Source: Nautilus pompilius (Eukaryota; Mollusca; Cephalopoda; Nautilida; Nautilidae). From it: 64,000 bases of DNA. Below the pieces are notes generated by a model that had not been told where the DNA came from, ran no database searches, and saw only the letters and a program-made list of their open reading frames with translations. This document shows positions 1 through 13,261 of the stretch, in pieces. The first letter of the stretch is position 1, and each line of letters starts with the position of its first letter. The stretch covers positions 285,586 to 349,585 of the forward strand of contig JACATO010000093.1 in the NCBI GenBank assembly GCA_018389105.1, in the 5' to 3' direction. The translations under genes and the position numbers were made by a program.

Positions 1-698
1 AAAATGTCACACTGAAGGAAGTAACTAGTAGTATAATTTATGCTATTGTATTATTTAGTTTGAAATATAGAGAAGTCAGGAAATCTGAGCATCCAGGAAT
101 GAAGTTTTTTGGAATCATGAACTTACTCATGAAGTGTAGAAATCTAAAACTTACAGATTTTAGACTGAAAATATTTCTAAAATTCCACTACGCTTAGGTT
201 TTAGATTCCTTCAATGTTAGTCTAGCCTTACTTTCCATTCATACATCTAAATGCATCTGCTTTACATTTTTTTTTTGGAAAGACTTTATCATTGGATTTT
301 CTGCATGCACATCTATCATGTTTTGATTTTTTTTCTAATTGTGATTTTGTTCAAATTGCTTATTGACTTCTGCCAAATTTGATACCCGCCCCAACTAGTT
401 GCTTTATTTATAGAATGTATTGCCTATTGTATGAATTTTGAATGATGTTCATGATGTCCTTTTAAAACCTGACAAATGTCTATGGGAGTAACTTAATGGT
501 AAATTTATTATAAATGTTACTGGTGAACTCAGGCTGGAAGCTTCAGGTCCTTCAAAACTGACTCTTTTGAATTGATTATTTTAGGTTGTACACTAAAAAG
601 GATGCTCTCAAGTAGAATTTGAACCTATAATATCATTCTGATTTCTTTTAACATGCCAGTAAATGTTTGGCCTCAACTACTGTTTCTCTTTTCTGCAG
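1..698. other. AT-rich non-coding stretch, probably intron
   Basis: I see no open frame of note and no recognisable repeat here. The plus strand is T-rich. It ends in a strong pyrimidine tract and CAG at 691-698 that leads into the exon candidate at 699. Intron is the simplest reading, by inference only. Confidence 0.4.
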
Positions 699-834
699 AA
701 CTAAGCTTGGTGCAACACAGCTGCTTCTCAAAGGTCAGCTATTTTGTGGTGGTGGTGGTGGTGGTGGTTCTGGGCATAATAACCCATGCATTTGGTCTAA
801 TTTACAGAAAGCAGCAGAAAACCCAGTGATCTGA
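699..834 (+). CDS. Candidate terminal coding exon, protein unknown
   Basis: A good splice acceptor (TTTCTCTTTTCTGCAG ending at 698) leads into a frame that stays open to a TGA at 832-834. It reads TKLGATQLLLKGQLFC, then a run of glycines from a GGT repeat, then SGHNNPCIWSNLQ and KAAENPVI before the stop. An alternative is a short 74-base intron from a donor-like GTCAGC at 734 to TTTACAG at 807; the joined frame is then also open for some distance. I do not recognise the protein. The candidate rests on the acceptor, the open frame and the higher GC than the surroundings; it could be chance. Confidence 0.3.
751..770 (+). repeat. (GGT)n microsatellite
   Basis: A short run of GGT/GTG units. If the exon candidate at 699-834 is read through, it encodes a glycine run. 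Confidence 0.8.
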
Positions 835-3800
835 GGATGAGCTTGGCCATTGTCTACTTATAAGGTTACAACTAATAAAGCGGTATTTTTTATGCCGACT
901 TATCTTTTATAGTGCAATCTTAACAACACTGACTTCTTTTTTGTTTATATTTCATATAGTCCTAACATTTTGTGGTAGTAGTGCTTCTTTCCATTGTCAA
1001 TGTCAAATGAGTTGAAGACCCTTGGTCTTGTTAAAGAGAAAAATACCTGTTAATTATGTTAATGGTATATTGTTCATTGACATCAGGATTCTACATGCTG
1101 TGCAGTGCCTACAAAGGTAAGTCACTTTTTTGGTATGACCTCATTCCAAAATAAATGACCCCTTTAATTAATTGCTCAAAGAACGTTAGCTGGCAGTGTT
1201 GAAAAATTTTTGGTGGGTAAAAAGTTATTCAGAGAAGTAGTAGTAGTTTTCTTTTTCTTAACTTGAAATCCAAAATAAGTGCTAGTTTTCAATAGTTGAC
1301 AAACTGCCAATAATTCCTATTCTTATGCTTACCTCAGTTTAGACCGTAGCTCATTTTTCCCTTTAACAATAGATATATCAACTCCAAAACTTAAAGCTGT
1401 GCCATCATTTGGCATAAGTTTCTTTGGATCCTATCTAAAATAATGCTTAGGGAGACATTTACCTTGATTTCTCACTCTACAGTTTGTTTTCCTGTTATTG
1501 CTAAGACAATTCCTTGGTCTTTACGTGAAGATTTCAACCATAATGCCATCATTTTTGCTGTGTTTGCTTGTTTAAAATAAAGAATTTTTTCTGGTCTGAT
1601 GCTTTTAGTTATTTTGTACCCTGCTTTGCCCAATTGTTAATGTGGGCTCAGGACCCAGAGTAATAGCCAGCTTGAAAGTGTCTGGTGATCTTTGGTGTTT
1701 TTTCTTTTTTCAAAAATTTAATAATCTGCAAGAAATTTTTCTGACTAGTAACTTAGTGTGCTTTCTCCTGCACTCTGAGGCATAACAATGTACTTAGACT
1801 ATGAGACTATGAATCAAGTTTTGGAGTCTTCACTTATTATTTAGCTTATTACCCATTGAGACTTTCTTGGTCTTCTGGTGATCTCTTGGCCCGTTATTAT
1901 AATAGAAATAAAGCCTCATCTCATTTTGCTCTGAAGATGCATTTTCTTAAAACAGATAAAACAACAACTTAAAATATTTAACTCTTGCCTTTTGATACCA
2001 AGTAATTATTAATTCAATTTGTAGACAACTTAGGTTTAATGACTTAAATGAGAAGCTATACATCTTGAAACTAATTTAATTTAGATTAATAAAAACTTAA
2101 AATAGCCTTTCCTGGCCAGACTTCAGATTTTTAATATAATTTATAAAGTCTACTTTAGATGCTGATATAACAGATTATCGTATATATTTTCTTTGTCAAT
2201 TTTTTTAGAAACATTTTGGTAAGAACACCCCAGAGTAAATTTGTGTTTAGTGTACATTCAATCAGTCAGTCACTAACGGTATGGACATTTCCTTTTACCG
2301 ACAATTATGTTATATATATTATATATTGTGTGATAAAACAAAAACAGGGTACAGAGGCAAATAAGGAATTTTGTTTACAATTTACATCTACGTTGGTAAC
2401 AATTTCTGGTTTTGAAAATAGCTGTTGCTTACATAAACTAAATGTAGGTAGCTGTATATAAGCCATTTTAGTTATTGCTTTCTATCAGAATACTGTGCAA
2501 CATTAATACTTAATTGTGCAAGGCTCTACAAGACGCAATTTTTTGGATATGGTTATAATGCAATAGAAGTCGATCAGATTTTGACTTCTCAATGGGTTAA
2601 TGAAAAGTCGAATATGTAATAAATATATAATAAATCTAAATTGAACACAAAACGTGTTGGACTACAGAGACCTGAAAACAATACATTTATTTTTTTATTT
2701 TTTACTTTCAAAATTTGTTTGTTTATTTCTGAGCCATGAGAAGAAGAGAGGTCTGGCATGTTCTGTAGCAAAATCAATATTTTTATTCAATCCTTGCTTG
2801 CCTGACTTCTGAACAACAAAGTACAAAATTCTGCTTATGTTATGTTCTGCTGCAGCAGCTTTATCATTTTGAATGTAGTACTTAGCTTGGTTTGTGTTGT
2901 GTATATTAAATAAATGCCACCAGTTTGGTTAGGTACAACAGACAGTAAGTAAGCTTCCTACTAGAACTGAGGTGGTGTTTTTAAACCATTAATCTTGTGA
3001 ATATTGGCTAAGTTTGTCTTTTATTGCAACTTATTACTGGGAGAGAAGCAACAGCAAGAATTCTTTAAAAAAATATTCTCTGCCAATAGATCATTGAGTT
3101 TGTATAGGGGACAAAAAATATATCTGTCCACCTTATCCTTGTTTAACTGGTGTACATTAGCAAATGCAAATTCATCAGTAAAGCATACCTTTATTTAATT
3201 TACTAATGAACTAAGTTGATTCGTCATCGTAATCACAGTTATGTAATACTTGTTATAGTTTACCTTTGTTGCTTTAGGTAGTCAATGCTAATTGAAAAAA
3301 ATGTATATTTTTTTACAGAAAAATATGGTTTCGGATAACACATTAGACATCTTCACCATGGTGGATTAGCATAGCAATGTCATGGTTGTGACTTGTGGGT
3401 TTAGCATCTAGTGAATCTGGTGAGCTGCTAGGTGTCTGTCTCATTGCCATGGAATATTTCTCTCTCTATCAGTTGGTTGCCTTCCACACTTGGACAGCCT
3501 TTTCTGCCCAAAATTTGCTAGTTATGGTTCATGACCAGCTTTTCTGGCTATGCATCCCATTAGAGGAGGGACTCAAAGTTTGTGTTTTTTTTTTTTTCAG
3601 ATACTGTATATTGCAACAGATTTTGTTTATTAGTTTGAGGGGAAACCACGCGCAATACTGGTTTGGCAATTATATATTAAATTAAGTTATTTGGGTCCAG
3701 TAGATGTAGGAGAAGCATTGTATCAACCTAACAAACTTTGGGCAATAATGTCAATTGCCACAGGAAATAAGGCTGTGAATTTCTCTCTTGAAAATTTTGA

Positions 3801-6800
3801 GATGTATATTTAAAAATGAAAAGGGGAGGTCTGCAGATGAGGACAAGTTTATTTTAAAATAAAGTGAAGAATGAGTTTTTCTAGGTAAGATATCTCATCT
3901 CAGTGTGTACTGACTGCTGCCTTCATCCAGGATGGAACATTTGGGAATTTACCCTGCCTCCAGCTTGACAAAAAGACTGCTGCTGTGGCGTTGCTTGCTC
4001 AACAGCCTGTTAGAAATGGCTCAACCGTCTGTTATTTCAAGTTTTTACTTTCAACATCAGTTTTATGCGATTAAAAAAAAAACAAAAAAAAAAACTAAAG
4101 CTTGCTCTTTCTCATTCATTCAAAGCTACATCTTATTTTTTTATTTTTTATTCCACATTATCAAATGAGAAAGCCCAGAAATAGACTGGCTTAACAGTAG
4201 CTGATTTAAATGCAACATGATTAATTTTTTTTTTTATTTTGGCCCTTTTCTCTCTCAATATACCATATTCAAATGTGCCAGAGTGGATTTACCGAGTGCT
4301 AGAATTGTGTAGTGACAAGAGCTTAGCTGCACATTATCCGACAGCAGAATGTTTAGACATCTTCTGCCCTTCACTGTGTACAATGACAAGTTCAAATCTT
4401 TTTAGGATCCTCATCCATGAGCCAGATGTTTGCTTACTGTTGAACCTGATGCTAGAAATAGTAGTAGTATTTTTTTTTTTTTTTTAAATAATGACATTGA
4501 GTATTAAATTGTTAAACCTGAGCTTTAACCTTTAGGCATTTAAGTACACAGGTAATTCTGACGTTAGATTTAATTTGGTTCTGGCCTACCTTCAATAAAC
4601 GGCAAACTGGAGTCAAGTAAGAGTGTGATGAGAGAGAGAAAGATGTGGTAATTTGTATCACTACAGGTCAGGGCCAGAAATGGCTGCTCCTAAAACTTGT
4701 TTGAAGAGGGGGGTGCTGTTGTGTTTTAAAGAATTTCAATGGAAAAACTCAGCTTTGTTAATGGTATTTTTCAAAAAAAAAATTTTTTTTTTTTTATTTG
4801 ATAAATAGTTTAATCAGATTACTTTAACATTATTTTCTTAGTCTGTCGACAAGTTTATTAAATCTGTTGCTGATTGCATTTATGCAGAAAATGAAAATAA
4901 TTTTAAAATGTCAATTTATTTTTTGCCGCTGACAATGATTTCATAATGCAACTGCAACTTTAATAAATTGATATAATTAATATAAGAGTCCTAATCACTC
5001 TGTTGGTGGCATATGATGTTTGATTATTATTTTTTTTTAGTTCTAAATAGTTTTTTTTGAAATTTTTGAAAAAAAAAAACATTTTTTAAAATTCATTTTC
5101 GTTTATTAACTGAGATTCAAACTGCTGAAAATTTAGAAAACCTTCCCATCATGCATTGCTATGAGACTTGCAATTAAGTTCTGTTCATTGCTGATTGCTG
5201 ATCAAATAGGTATGGCAGGTAAAGTAAAGTGCTCAGGAATAAGAAAGTACAAACCATTGGAGAGAAGTTGTGAAAAAGAACTACCTTTGGATCTGCTTTT
5301 GAAGATTGGCAGATATTTTACTGACTTTTTCATTGTCTTTTGTGAGTTTTTGTAGCATTCTATTGCAGGAAATTAAAAAAAAATCATCAGTAGATAGAAA
5401 CCAGATTCAGACTGAATACACAGCTGTTTTGATTTAAAGACCATTGCTTTTATTTTGCTTAAATTTTCTCAGTTTGTAACGGCAACTTCTGCCTTTCACT
5501 TCAATGATGTATTTAAATTTCTTTTATATATAATTTTTGTGGTTGGTATTTCCCAAACTTTGAGTTTGGTAAACCATCTGGTGGTGGTGGTGTTTTTAAA
5601 AGTACACCTTTAAAAAAATTTTATACATAATTTGCTATTTAATTTAGAATTTTTATTTATTATATTTGAAAGCACATCATTAGCAGAATTTCCAGAGGGC
5701 AGAATCCAGTTTAAAAAAAGTAATCTTAAAGTTTTATGAGTTTTTTTTCTTTTTAACCATCAGTCCATTTTGTACTCTGCCATTTAATGCAAAAGAAGGG
5801 GAAAACATGAAGACCCAGAGGGAGGGAGGGAAGGAGGGAGGTCTAGGCTGAAGTCTAATCAATTACATTGTGAACAGCTGCTTAAAGAAATCAATTTCTT
5901 TTTCAATTAGCACACTGATCATAGCCACCAGGTTTTTTGACATCTCAGCTTTATTTATTGTTCTTGTATAGTTGAGTCAGGCCTTTACTTTGTTTTCCTT
6001 TTTTCTCCTCTTCTTGCTTGCTTTTATGCCATTATTAGAGCAATCTTAAAATTTAAAAAAAATCCTTTACATCTCTGAAGTGACAAATTTTTTAGCTGTG
6101 CACGTCTCCAGTGCAAATAATTTAAAAAAAAAAAAAAAACCAAGGGAGGCAACTCTTCTAACAAAGGCTTGTTGCAGCTCAGCTCAAAGAAATTGGTAGA
6201 TTATTCATTATTTAATTTTCAGTTTTTACATGGCTTTTAAAATATTAAATCTGATTGTTAAGAAAAATAGTTCTGGTTTCTCATTGAGTAATTTTTTCAA
6301 TAAACAAAAAAATGTGTAAGAATTCATTTAAATAGTTTACTTTAAAAACATGGCTACTCTTACAATAACTAAGTTGTTTTGGTTAGTGTGGATGTCTTAA
6401 TAGATGGTGTCACAATTCTGCTTGTCTTCATTTTTTTAAAAATTCAAATGCAAAAAATGTTTGTGTATTCTTGTAACAGTAGGAAAAAAAACAAAAGAAT
6501 GCATCTAATTTATGAACAGTTGCAAATGACATGAATGGCTATCTGTTTTATTTAGAAATGAAAATCAGTATATTGAAATTTTGCTACAAATGATTTCTCA
6601 TGATATGACCAGGATTAGATGATGTGGGATGCTGTAAGGTGATAGCATAACATTCTCTTTTGACTATGTTTTAGACTTTGTGTGTTTACCTATGGGTGGT
6701 GACATTGTATTGTTGATGATTTGAGTAATTGTGATTCTGCTCCAAACCTTAGTGACTCTTCAACATCAGTTGAATAAGTGTTGTTTTTCTTATGTTGACA

Positions 6801-9054
6801 CATGTCAGCATGATGTGGATGAAAATAGTGACCCTTTGATTCAGTTGTTGTTGCAGGCATTTCCATCTCTCTCTTGATAAAAACAAAAGATCTTGCTGAA
6901 CAATGAATTTCTAATCCATTACTCTTAATAAAATTATCTATCCTTTTACTGATTTCGCAGGATCCAGAAAGTGTTGTTGCTTTCAGAAATTCATGTTGGC
7001 AATATAAATCTCGGTATACATTTTTAATGGCAGTTATATACTTGTTCCATTAACATATACGTAATACTGGAATTGTATTGAAGCAAACTTTTCTCTAAAC
7101 AACCAAAAACATTTGTATGTCACTAGCATCTACCATCACATTGGCGCTTGCGTAGTTCTTTGGCTTCATATGTAGCAATGGTAAGATTTTTTTTTTTTTT
7201 TTTTACATGTTATGTCAGCTTTAATGCAAAGAGACAAATATTTATTTCATCACTACACAAGTCTAAATGAACACAATATTGTGTAAAATTTCCATTTTAA
7301 ACATAACCAATTTTATTCATGCTTTGAATAGACAACTGAGGAAAAGTATGACTAGAGATTAATATCATTCATTCAGTATATTTTGAAGTTTGACAAGAAT
7401 AACTTTCTATAATAAACTACAAGCTTTAAATTTCTGAAGTCCAGATTCCTCACATAACTTAGAATTACTATGTTGAAGTAAATTGTCAAATTATTTTCTT
7501 TTTTCTGTATTACCGCAAGCCTGCTTTGTTTTTGTTTTTTTTTAAAATAGTAATAAATTTGGCATACTAATTACAAACAACATATGGTTAGTAATTATGT
7601 GAGAAGAATAATGAAGTCCAGTTTTAACAAATATTATAATTAGGGTTTCATAGTTTCTGATTTTGATGCCAGAAATTACTTATCAAATGTGTATAAAGAA
7701 GTAATTAAATATTAAGATTGCCAACACGTGGTTTGGAACATTTTGAAACAGAGTATAAAAGAAAAAAAACCGAGCTAAGAAGCAGTAGTACATACCATCT
7801 TGCACAATTTTAATGCAAAATTACCAAAACTGCCAGTGTCATGCATAACTAGAGATCAGCCATGTTTGAGAATTTAAATGCTGAAATTCTACTTATTTAT
7901 TTGCTTACAGTAAAATTAAATGTATTATGTTGCCCTATGCAGTATATAAAAAGAGCCTGTCATGTTTTGAGGGTAGCTTTCTTTGACTATACAAATGTAA
8001 AAAAATACAGAATGCATCCTTAGTGTGATATGGCAACATGGGCATTGGCCAACCTTAAGTAATTTTTTTTTAAATTTCATTTTCTTTGCTAACATGTGGC
8101 ACAATGTATTATCACACTAGATAAGATCTTGTATTTACTGAATCTATAAAGGTAAGTAAGGTCCATATCTATATGAGATTAACTCTATTTGATATGTAGT
8201 ACAATGGGATAGTGTAGTTAATACAGTGTGCTTGGTACACTGGTAACCAGAGTTTGTGCCCTGTTTGGTGATGACAAGCTAATGTTGTGAATTCTCTCTT
8301 CTGAATCAAATCAGAAGAGCATTAGTGGGTTCTTTGAAGATCATGATATTCAGTCTGCTTTGTGCAGGGAACAGGAAGGTTACTTTGGTAACAGTTAATT
8401 GGATACTGCACTTATAACCATATCTTAAGTCACAGTCTTGTACAACATGAAGAATATATCTACTCTGCTGACACTAAAGATGTGTTTGTTTTTGTTTTGT
8501 ACAGAACTAAATGCAATTTCGCCTTTTTTTCCCTCGTAATTGTGGGCATTAACAGAGTTTGAAAAATGTTTCCTAATGCCCTGTATCTGTCTGGAAGTGA
8601 AGGAGTTATTGACTGATATATTGATAAACATTCCTGTACATAACAAATATTCTGTATGCCCTTCATTTTTAACATGTGGTTATTAAATCCACTTGTAATC
8701 TGCTAAAGTTGTATCACTTTTTGCAAATTTATTTTGACTGTAAGATGACAGGTTTTTCATACTATGATGATTATGTTGATAATGATAATAAAACAAAAAA
8801 GAAATGTCTAAAATGGACTTTCTTGGTCTGGTTACGTTTGTTTTTATTTAAACCTTTAACTCGTATGTAAAGAATAAACAAAACGTTTGTCTTGCTTCGA
8901 TTCAGTTGAATTCATACATGTAATTTAGAATACAAAGAAGAAAACGAAAGAAATAGAAGGATAATGACCACATCCTTTGATGAATCCTTGTTCTTTAAGT
9001 GATCAAATGTTTGAAGGATTTCTGGATGCCCCTGATATGCAGATCCTTTTCTGT
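835..9054 (+). other. Long T-rich non-coding stretch, possible 3' UTR or intron
   Basis: More than 8 kb without a convincing exon or transposon. The plus strand is full of T runs, ATTTA pentamers and TGTATAT-type motifs, and has scattered AATAAA hexamers (for example near 875, 8787 and 8871). If the frame at 699-834 is a real gene end, this could be an unusually long 3' UTR; otherwise it is intron. The open frames here have no protein-like features and I leave them out. Confidence 0.3.
5819..5841 (+). repeat. G-run cluster, possible quadruplex
   Basis: Four GGG runs separated by 1, 1 and about 5 bases (AGGGAGGGAGGGAAGGAGGG), matching the usual G-quadruplex pattern in an otherwise AT-rich stretch. 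Confidence 0.5.
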
Positions 9055-9260
9055 TAACATTAGGCAGACTGCTAAGGTTGAGTGCCTGAGTTCAATGGTT
9101 TGGTTTGGGTTGGGTGGCTTGGCTTACCTCCCTGGCATGGTTTCTTCTGACTACGTGTGTTTTGGGCACTGATTTACTCCCATATTTAAAAATGAAAATC
9201 TTTAGTAGAGACTTTTGGTAGGTTTGCTAGCTCAGTCATGCTGGCATCACACGCTCCTCT
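9055..9260 (+). repeat. tRNA-derived SINE, + orientation
   Basis: The stretch has a B-box-like GAGTTCAATGG, then GGCTTACCTCCCTGGCATGG, then a TCTTCTGACTACG body and the family tail (CTCCCATATTTAAAAATGAA, then TAGTAGAGACTTT). The same tail occurs in inverted form at 13.05, 17.73 and 28.57 kb, which defines the family. The A-box side is eroded. Confidence 0.6.
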
Positions 9261-9779
9261 CTTGTCTGACTAGGCATTCTTTAATAGTTGGGTGCAACAG
9301 AGGATGGGGATGACACAACAGCAATAACAATAAGTTCTACTCTTTTGTTGTTTTTTTTTTTTAAGAGGTTAATGACACACTAGACATTAATTAAACTTTT
9401 CTTATCTTAACTTTTTATTTCAGTGCTTTTGCATGATTTGGTGATAATTCAGAATATACAATATTGGGAATAATTATGGATACAGAGGAAATACTAAATA
9501 TCAAATGCAAATTAACACAGTAGAATTGCATCTGTGTAAAAATGAAATTCACCATACTAAAGTCATGTATTCGTATAGTACACTGATTTGGTTGTCAAGC
9601 AAGCAATCAGAAAGTGCCACACGTATGGCAGACTATAAACAGTGGTGAATACTAAAGGAAATATATGACAGGCATACAGAAATCAGTCTTAGCTAGTGGA
9701 GGCTACTTTATGTAGATTGCAGCCTGATGCAAAATTCCAAGGAATGTACATTAAACCAGTACTGTTAAACAACAGACAT

Positions 9780-10494
9780 GGTTTAAGAAGAAAGACCAAA
9801 CTTTCCAAAATTGATGTGAAGTAACTTGGGGGGGGGTATGTTCTGTACATGATGGACAATGAGCCAGTACATAGGTGTTAGCGTTTCTTAAAAGACAAAG
9901 ATGCACATCAGCATAGAGTTTAAATGGATGTTTGAGACTGCCTGGAAACGTTTGCTGAGTTAGGCAGCAAGACTGAAATGAAGCGAGTGAGACTACAGAA
10001 CCTAGGTGTTCTTTATGGATGAGTCCAAGTTTGAACTGCTTGACAATAATTAACAGCAGTTTGAAGCTAGACTGGAGGAGCGGCATAATAACCAGTGCGA
10101 AACGGCTAAAGTGAAGCACTGGGGTGGATCAATACAAGTGCGGGGCTGCACATCAGCCCAGAGTGCTGGAGATTTGCATAAGATTAAAGGTATGCTGACT
10201 GCCATTTCATCCATCACGCCATTCCATCAGGAAGACATCTCCCTTTCTGGGGGTTTCATCTTCTAACGTGAAAATTACCCCAAGCACACAACCAGTGTGG
10301 TGAAAACCATCTGGAATGCAAAAGAGCTGACTGAACACGCTCAAAGATATCTTTTCCTGCTCAAAGTCCTGATATGAACAACAGTGAAACTATATGGGGT
10401 TACACAGCTACTGATGAAGTCAAATGGCAACCAGACACCTTGGATGAATGGCGGAAAGTGCTGCAGGATATTTGGAACAAAATTCCAAAGTCAT
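9780..10494 (+). pseudogene. Decayed Tc1-like transposase
   Basis: This is a relic of a Tc1-family DDE transposase, the enzyme that cuts and pastes the transposon at TA sites. Reading the plus strand across frames shows hallmark blocks in family order: FFMDESKFELLDNN at about 10010, then RHNNQCETAKVKHWGGSIQV, GCTSAQSAGDLHKIKG, HHAIPSGRH, NYPKHTTSVVKTIWNA, then PAQSPDMNNSETIWGY and LDEWRKVLQDIWNKIPKS at the end. Upstream, LKDKDAHQHRV fits the region before the first catalytic Asp. The first Asp (DES) and the Glu block (NNSETIWG) are visible, but the DNDPKH motif is changed to ENYPKH and several frameshifts and stops break the frame. I could not place terminal inverted repeats. It is old and inactive. 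Confidence 0.85.
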
Positions 10495-10559
10495 AGTGAT
10501 AACCCATATGGAAGCATGAAAACAAAGTGTATTCATTTTTGTTTTTGTATATGTTTTCT

Positions 10560-12160
10560 AACAATGTATTATACATGTCTCTAAGATGCGATTACTCATT
10601 ATTTGTTATATCTTTCCATAATTATTTCCCCTTTTTTAATTATTATATGGGTGAAACTTTGCATAATAATGTTGTCTACTCTGGCAAAGGGTGTTGCAAT
10701 CATAAGTCTTGTACTTTCCACTAAAACTTAACTAGATTATTTCAGTTCTGTGTGATACCTAAAACATTCATTGTGTGCCCCCTTTTTTTCCCAAAAGTGG
10801 CGGATTTATATATCTCTCCCAAGAATTGAATATATTGATGAGTTCAAGTAGCACACAGAGAGAGACACTTTGGATGGGCTACTACTAGTAGGCTGGCATA
10901 TATGCATATTGTTTCGAATTACAATTTCTGAAGAACCTGGACATGCACTGACATTTTATAAATTAGAATGAACTTTCTATTTCTAGGCTCATATTTTTGC
11001 TAATTAATTGCTAAATAAAATAAATTGTTAATTTTCTATAGTTTTTTTCCCAGAGATGATTAGCCATGGATGATGTGTGTAGCTTCTGGTAGTTCTGAAA
11101 TAATTAATATTGGATTCACAATTTCTAGGTAAAATTTTTGCATACATCAACACTTAGAACAAAAGCCTTTAGGTATTTTGTTCTTAATGATAATGTTATC
11201 TTTAGTATGACATGTTGCTATATATTTATGTAAGTTCCCAGGGAAAAGGAATTACTGTGAAACAAATTTATTACAATTTACAACTATTGGTGGTAATCTA
11301 TTTCATTTAGGTCTATGGCCTTTTAATTTATTTTATCTAATCCAGTTTACTATTGAGTATACTTGAGTATTTTTAACTGTAAATAATTAAGTAAATTTGT
11401 GATTGATCTATATGCTCAAAACCTTTCATTATTTGGAAGACTTTCAGGTATCAATTTAGTGTATTGTTTTGATTTTATAATGGTGGTATATGGATGTGTG
11501 TGAGTCCTTTCAGAGGAAGGTGGGTACCAGATCTGCATGAGGTTTTGGGGATAGGTCATAAGCCCTGTATGATACCCTAAGGTGGTATTATAATTCCTGA
11601 GGACCATGTTGGTGATTGCTTCAGCTAGGGAGCTTGCAAGCCTCGTTAGAAACCAGAGTGCAATCTTTACCTATCTCTAGACTGAGCTTTCAAATTTCTT
11701 CTCTCTGTCTCTCTCCATTTTTTTAAAAGGTGGATTGAACATATGCAGCACACTATTATAAATCTAAATTTTCCCTTTTAATTTGTTCATTTTCTCCTCA
11801 ACGACCAGGATTTGTAGACGGTTGGTCATTGTAGCAGTGTTTTATAACAGCTATGTTTGACCTAAGGTAGCCAGTTAATATGATTTGAAGCCAATATGGT
11901 GTCAAAATAAAACAAGTAATTGCAGGCAGAAATTAAAGAGAGGACTTAACCAGAGAACCACTCTTTCCAGTTTAATCTCTTGACATACATACTTTAGTTG
12001 TTTTAGAAACTGCATATCAGCTAAAACGAAATAGGAATGTATTAATAAAAATAATGATGATAAATAGATTTAATTTAATCTGTTGTCTGAAAAATTAGGA
12101 CTGGAAGCACAAAATGAAGTTGCTTCCACAAAACAGCCTGTTTGTTCCACGGCAAGCTAA
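10560..12160. other. Non-coding stretch
   Basis: AT-rich sequence with T runs and short open frames that look random. No repeat family recognised, apart from a short CT-rich run near 11700. Confidence 0.4.
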
Positions 12161-12165
12161 GTAAT

Positions 12166-12290
12166 GGCACACTTCATTATCTGATGAAGCAAGTGCCCAA
12201 TTTGTGCAGATTTTGTACAGAAGATTTCACAGAATGCGCTATTATGGTTTAGATTGGGCACTTGCTTCATTAGATAATGTAAAGCGTGAC
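12166..12290. repeat. Hairpin: 26-bp inverted repeat with 53-base loop
   Basis: The left arm 12175-12200 (CATTATCTGATGAAGCAAGT then GCCCAA) and the right arm 12254-12279 are reverse complements with a single mismatch. Outside them, GGCACACTT (12166-12174) pairs imperfectly with AAGCGTGAC (12282-12290) after a two-base bulge. The loop is unrelated sequence. It could be a microRNA-like precursor, a small foldback element, or a palindrome left by repair. I do not recognise a known microRNA seed in it. Confidence 0.85.
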
Positions 12291-12697
12291 AACTAAATGA
12301 TGATATTTTTTCTGTTTATAAATACAACTGAGTTTAGACTAATGCTTGAATGAAAAGTATTATGCAGCAATGAGAAAACCTTAAGAGCTGATTGTAGATT
12401 TTTGGTGTGGAAGTTTGAAATAGCCTTACATGCTATTATGGTCTATTTACCCAATGGGTAGAGAGTAAATAGAGATGCATACTTTCTCTTATCTTGTTTG
12501 TTTGTTTTAAAATTTGCTCTGTTGCACTTTTTAAAACAAAAGGATATTCAATAATAATGACCAGGGTAAACAAACAAAAAGCGAACCTTGAGTATATCTG
12601 TCATGTGCTAGACAGGTTGCCTTAGCAACACTAAAATGGTGATTCAGTGGCTGGTAGGCCTTGTTTCTTTTTTTCTGTTTTCTCTATCTACACTCAG

Positions 12698-12770
12698 TGT
12701 CAGTGAGCTGGTCGTAAACTGTAGAGACAAAACACCCGTCTGCCAAGATGATTGTCTTCTCCAGCATTAA
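12698..12770 (+). CDS. Candidate terminal coding exon, protein unknown
   Basis: One of the best pyrimidine tracts in the window (TTTCTTTTTTTCTGTTTTCT, then CTATCTACACTCAG) ends at 12697. With two bases carried from an upstream exon, the frame reads VSELVVNCRDKTPVC, then QDDCLLQH, to a TAA at 12768-12770. It has three cysteines in 23 residues, and base composition is less AT-rich than the flanks. There is no obvious donor, so it would be a last exon. Protein not recognised; chance is possible. Confidence 0.3.
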
Positions 12771-13049
12771 CAGCGCACGTGTGAGGAGTATATCAGGAAG
12801 AAAGCAAGAATTTGGACTCGTTTAGTTTGTTTATTTTCACTAATATTAGGGAAGTTAGTGACAGGTTTAAATTTTAAAATAATAAGTGTCTTTCAAGATA
12901 TATGCTTACAAAAACTACATCACCACAGCTCTACTATGAGATAAGCTGCTACAGTGAGTTAGGAAACTCTATAGCAAATCAGATATCAAGCTGGAAAAGG
13001 GGTGTGACACCGGAAACCAAGGACAGCACAAAAGTCTCCAGTGTACTTC

Positions 13050-13256
13050 TACCTAAGGAAAGTCCCTACTGGAACTCCGCATTTTTTTTTTTTTTTTTTT
13101 GGATGTAGGAGGAAATAGGAGAGCGCCTAGCCCAGCCCAGCTGGCTGGGCGGAGGGAGGCATGCGAAACTGAGCTTTTTGACTGGGATTCGAACTTGGGG
13201 GGGGGCCTTACCCGAGCAGCAGTCTACCATCGGACTGCCACCTGACCGCCTGGTTT
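13050..13256 (-). repeat. tRNA-derived SINE, - orientation
   Basis: On the minus strand the element runs from an A-box-like head (GGTGGCAGTCCGATGGTAGA) to a clear B box (GTTCGAATCCC), then a CCAGCCAGCTGGGC body and a tail with CTCCTACATCC, a run of about 20 A, and GTTCCAGTAGGGACTTTCC. It is one of the best-kept members of the family. Confidence 0.8.
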
Positions 13257-13261
13257 AGATA

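Noticed and set aside
2216-5355. Several plus-strand open frames of 60-96 codons
   Set aside because: No start context, no motif, low-complexity AT-rich composition, and no splice signals in agreement. Chance frames.
9751-10119. 122-codon minus-strand open frame
   Set aside because: It is the antisense of the Tc1 transposase relic on the plus strand.
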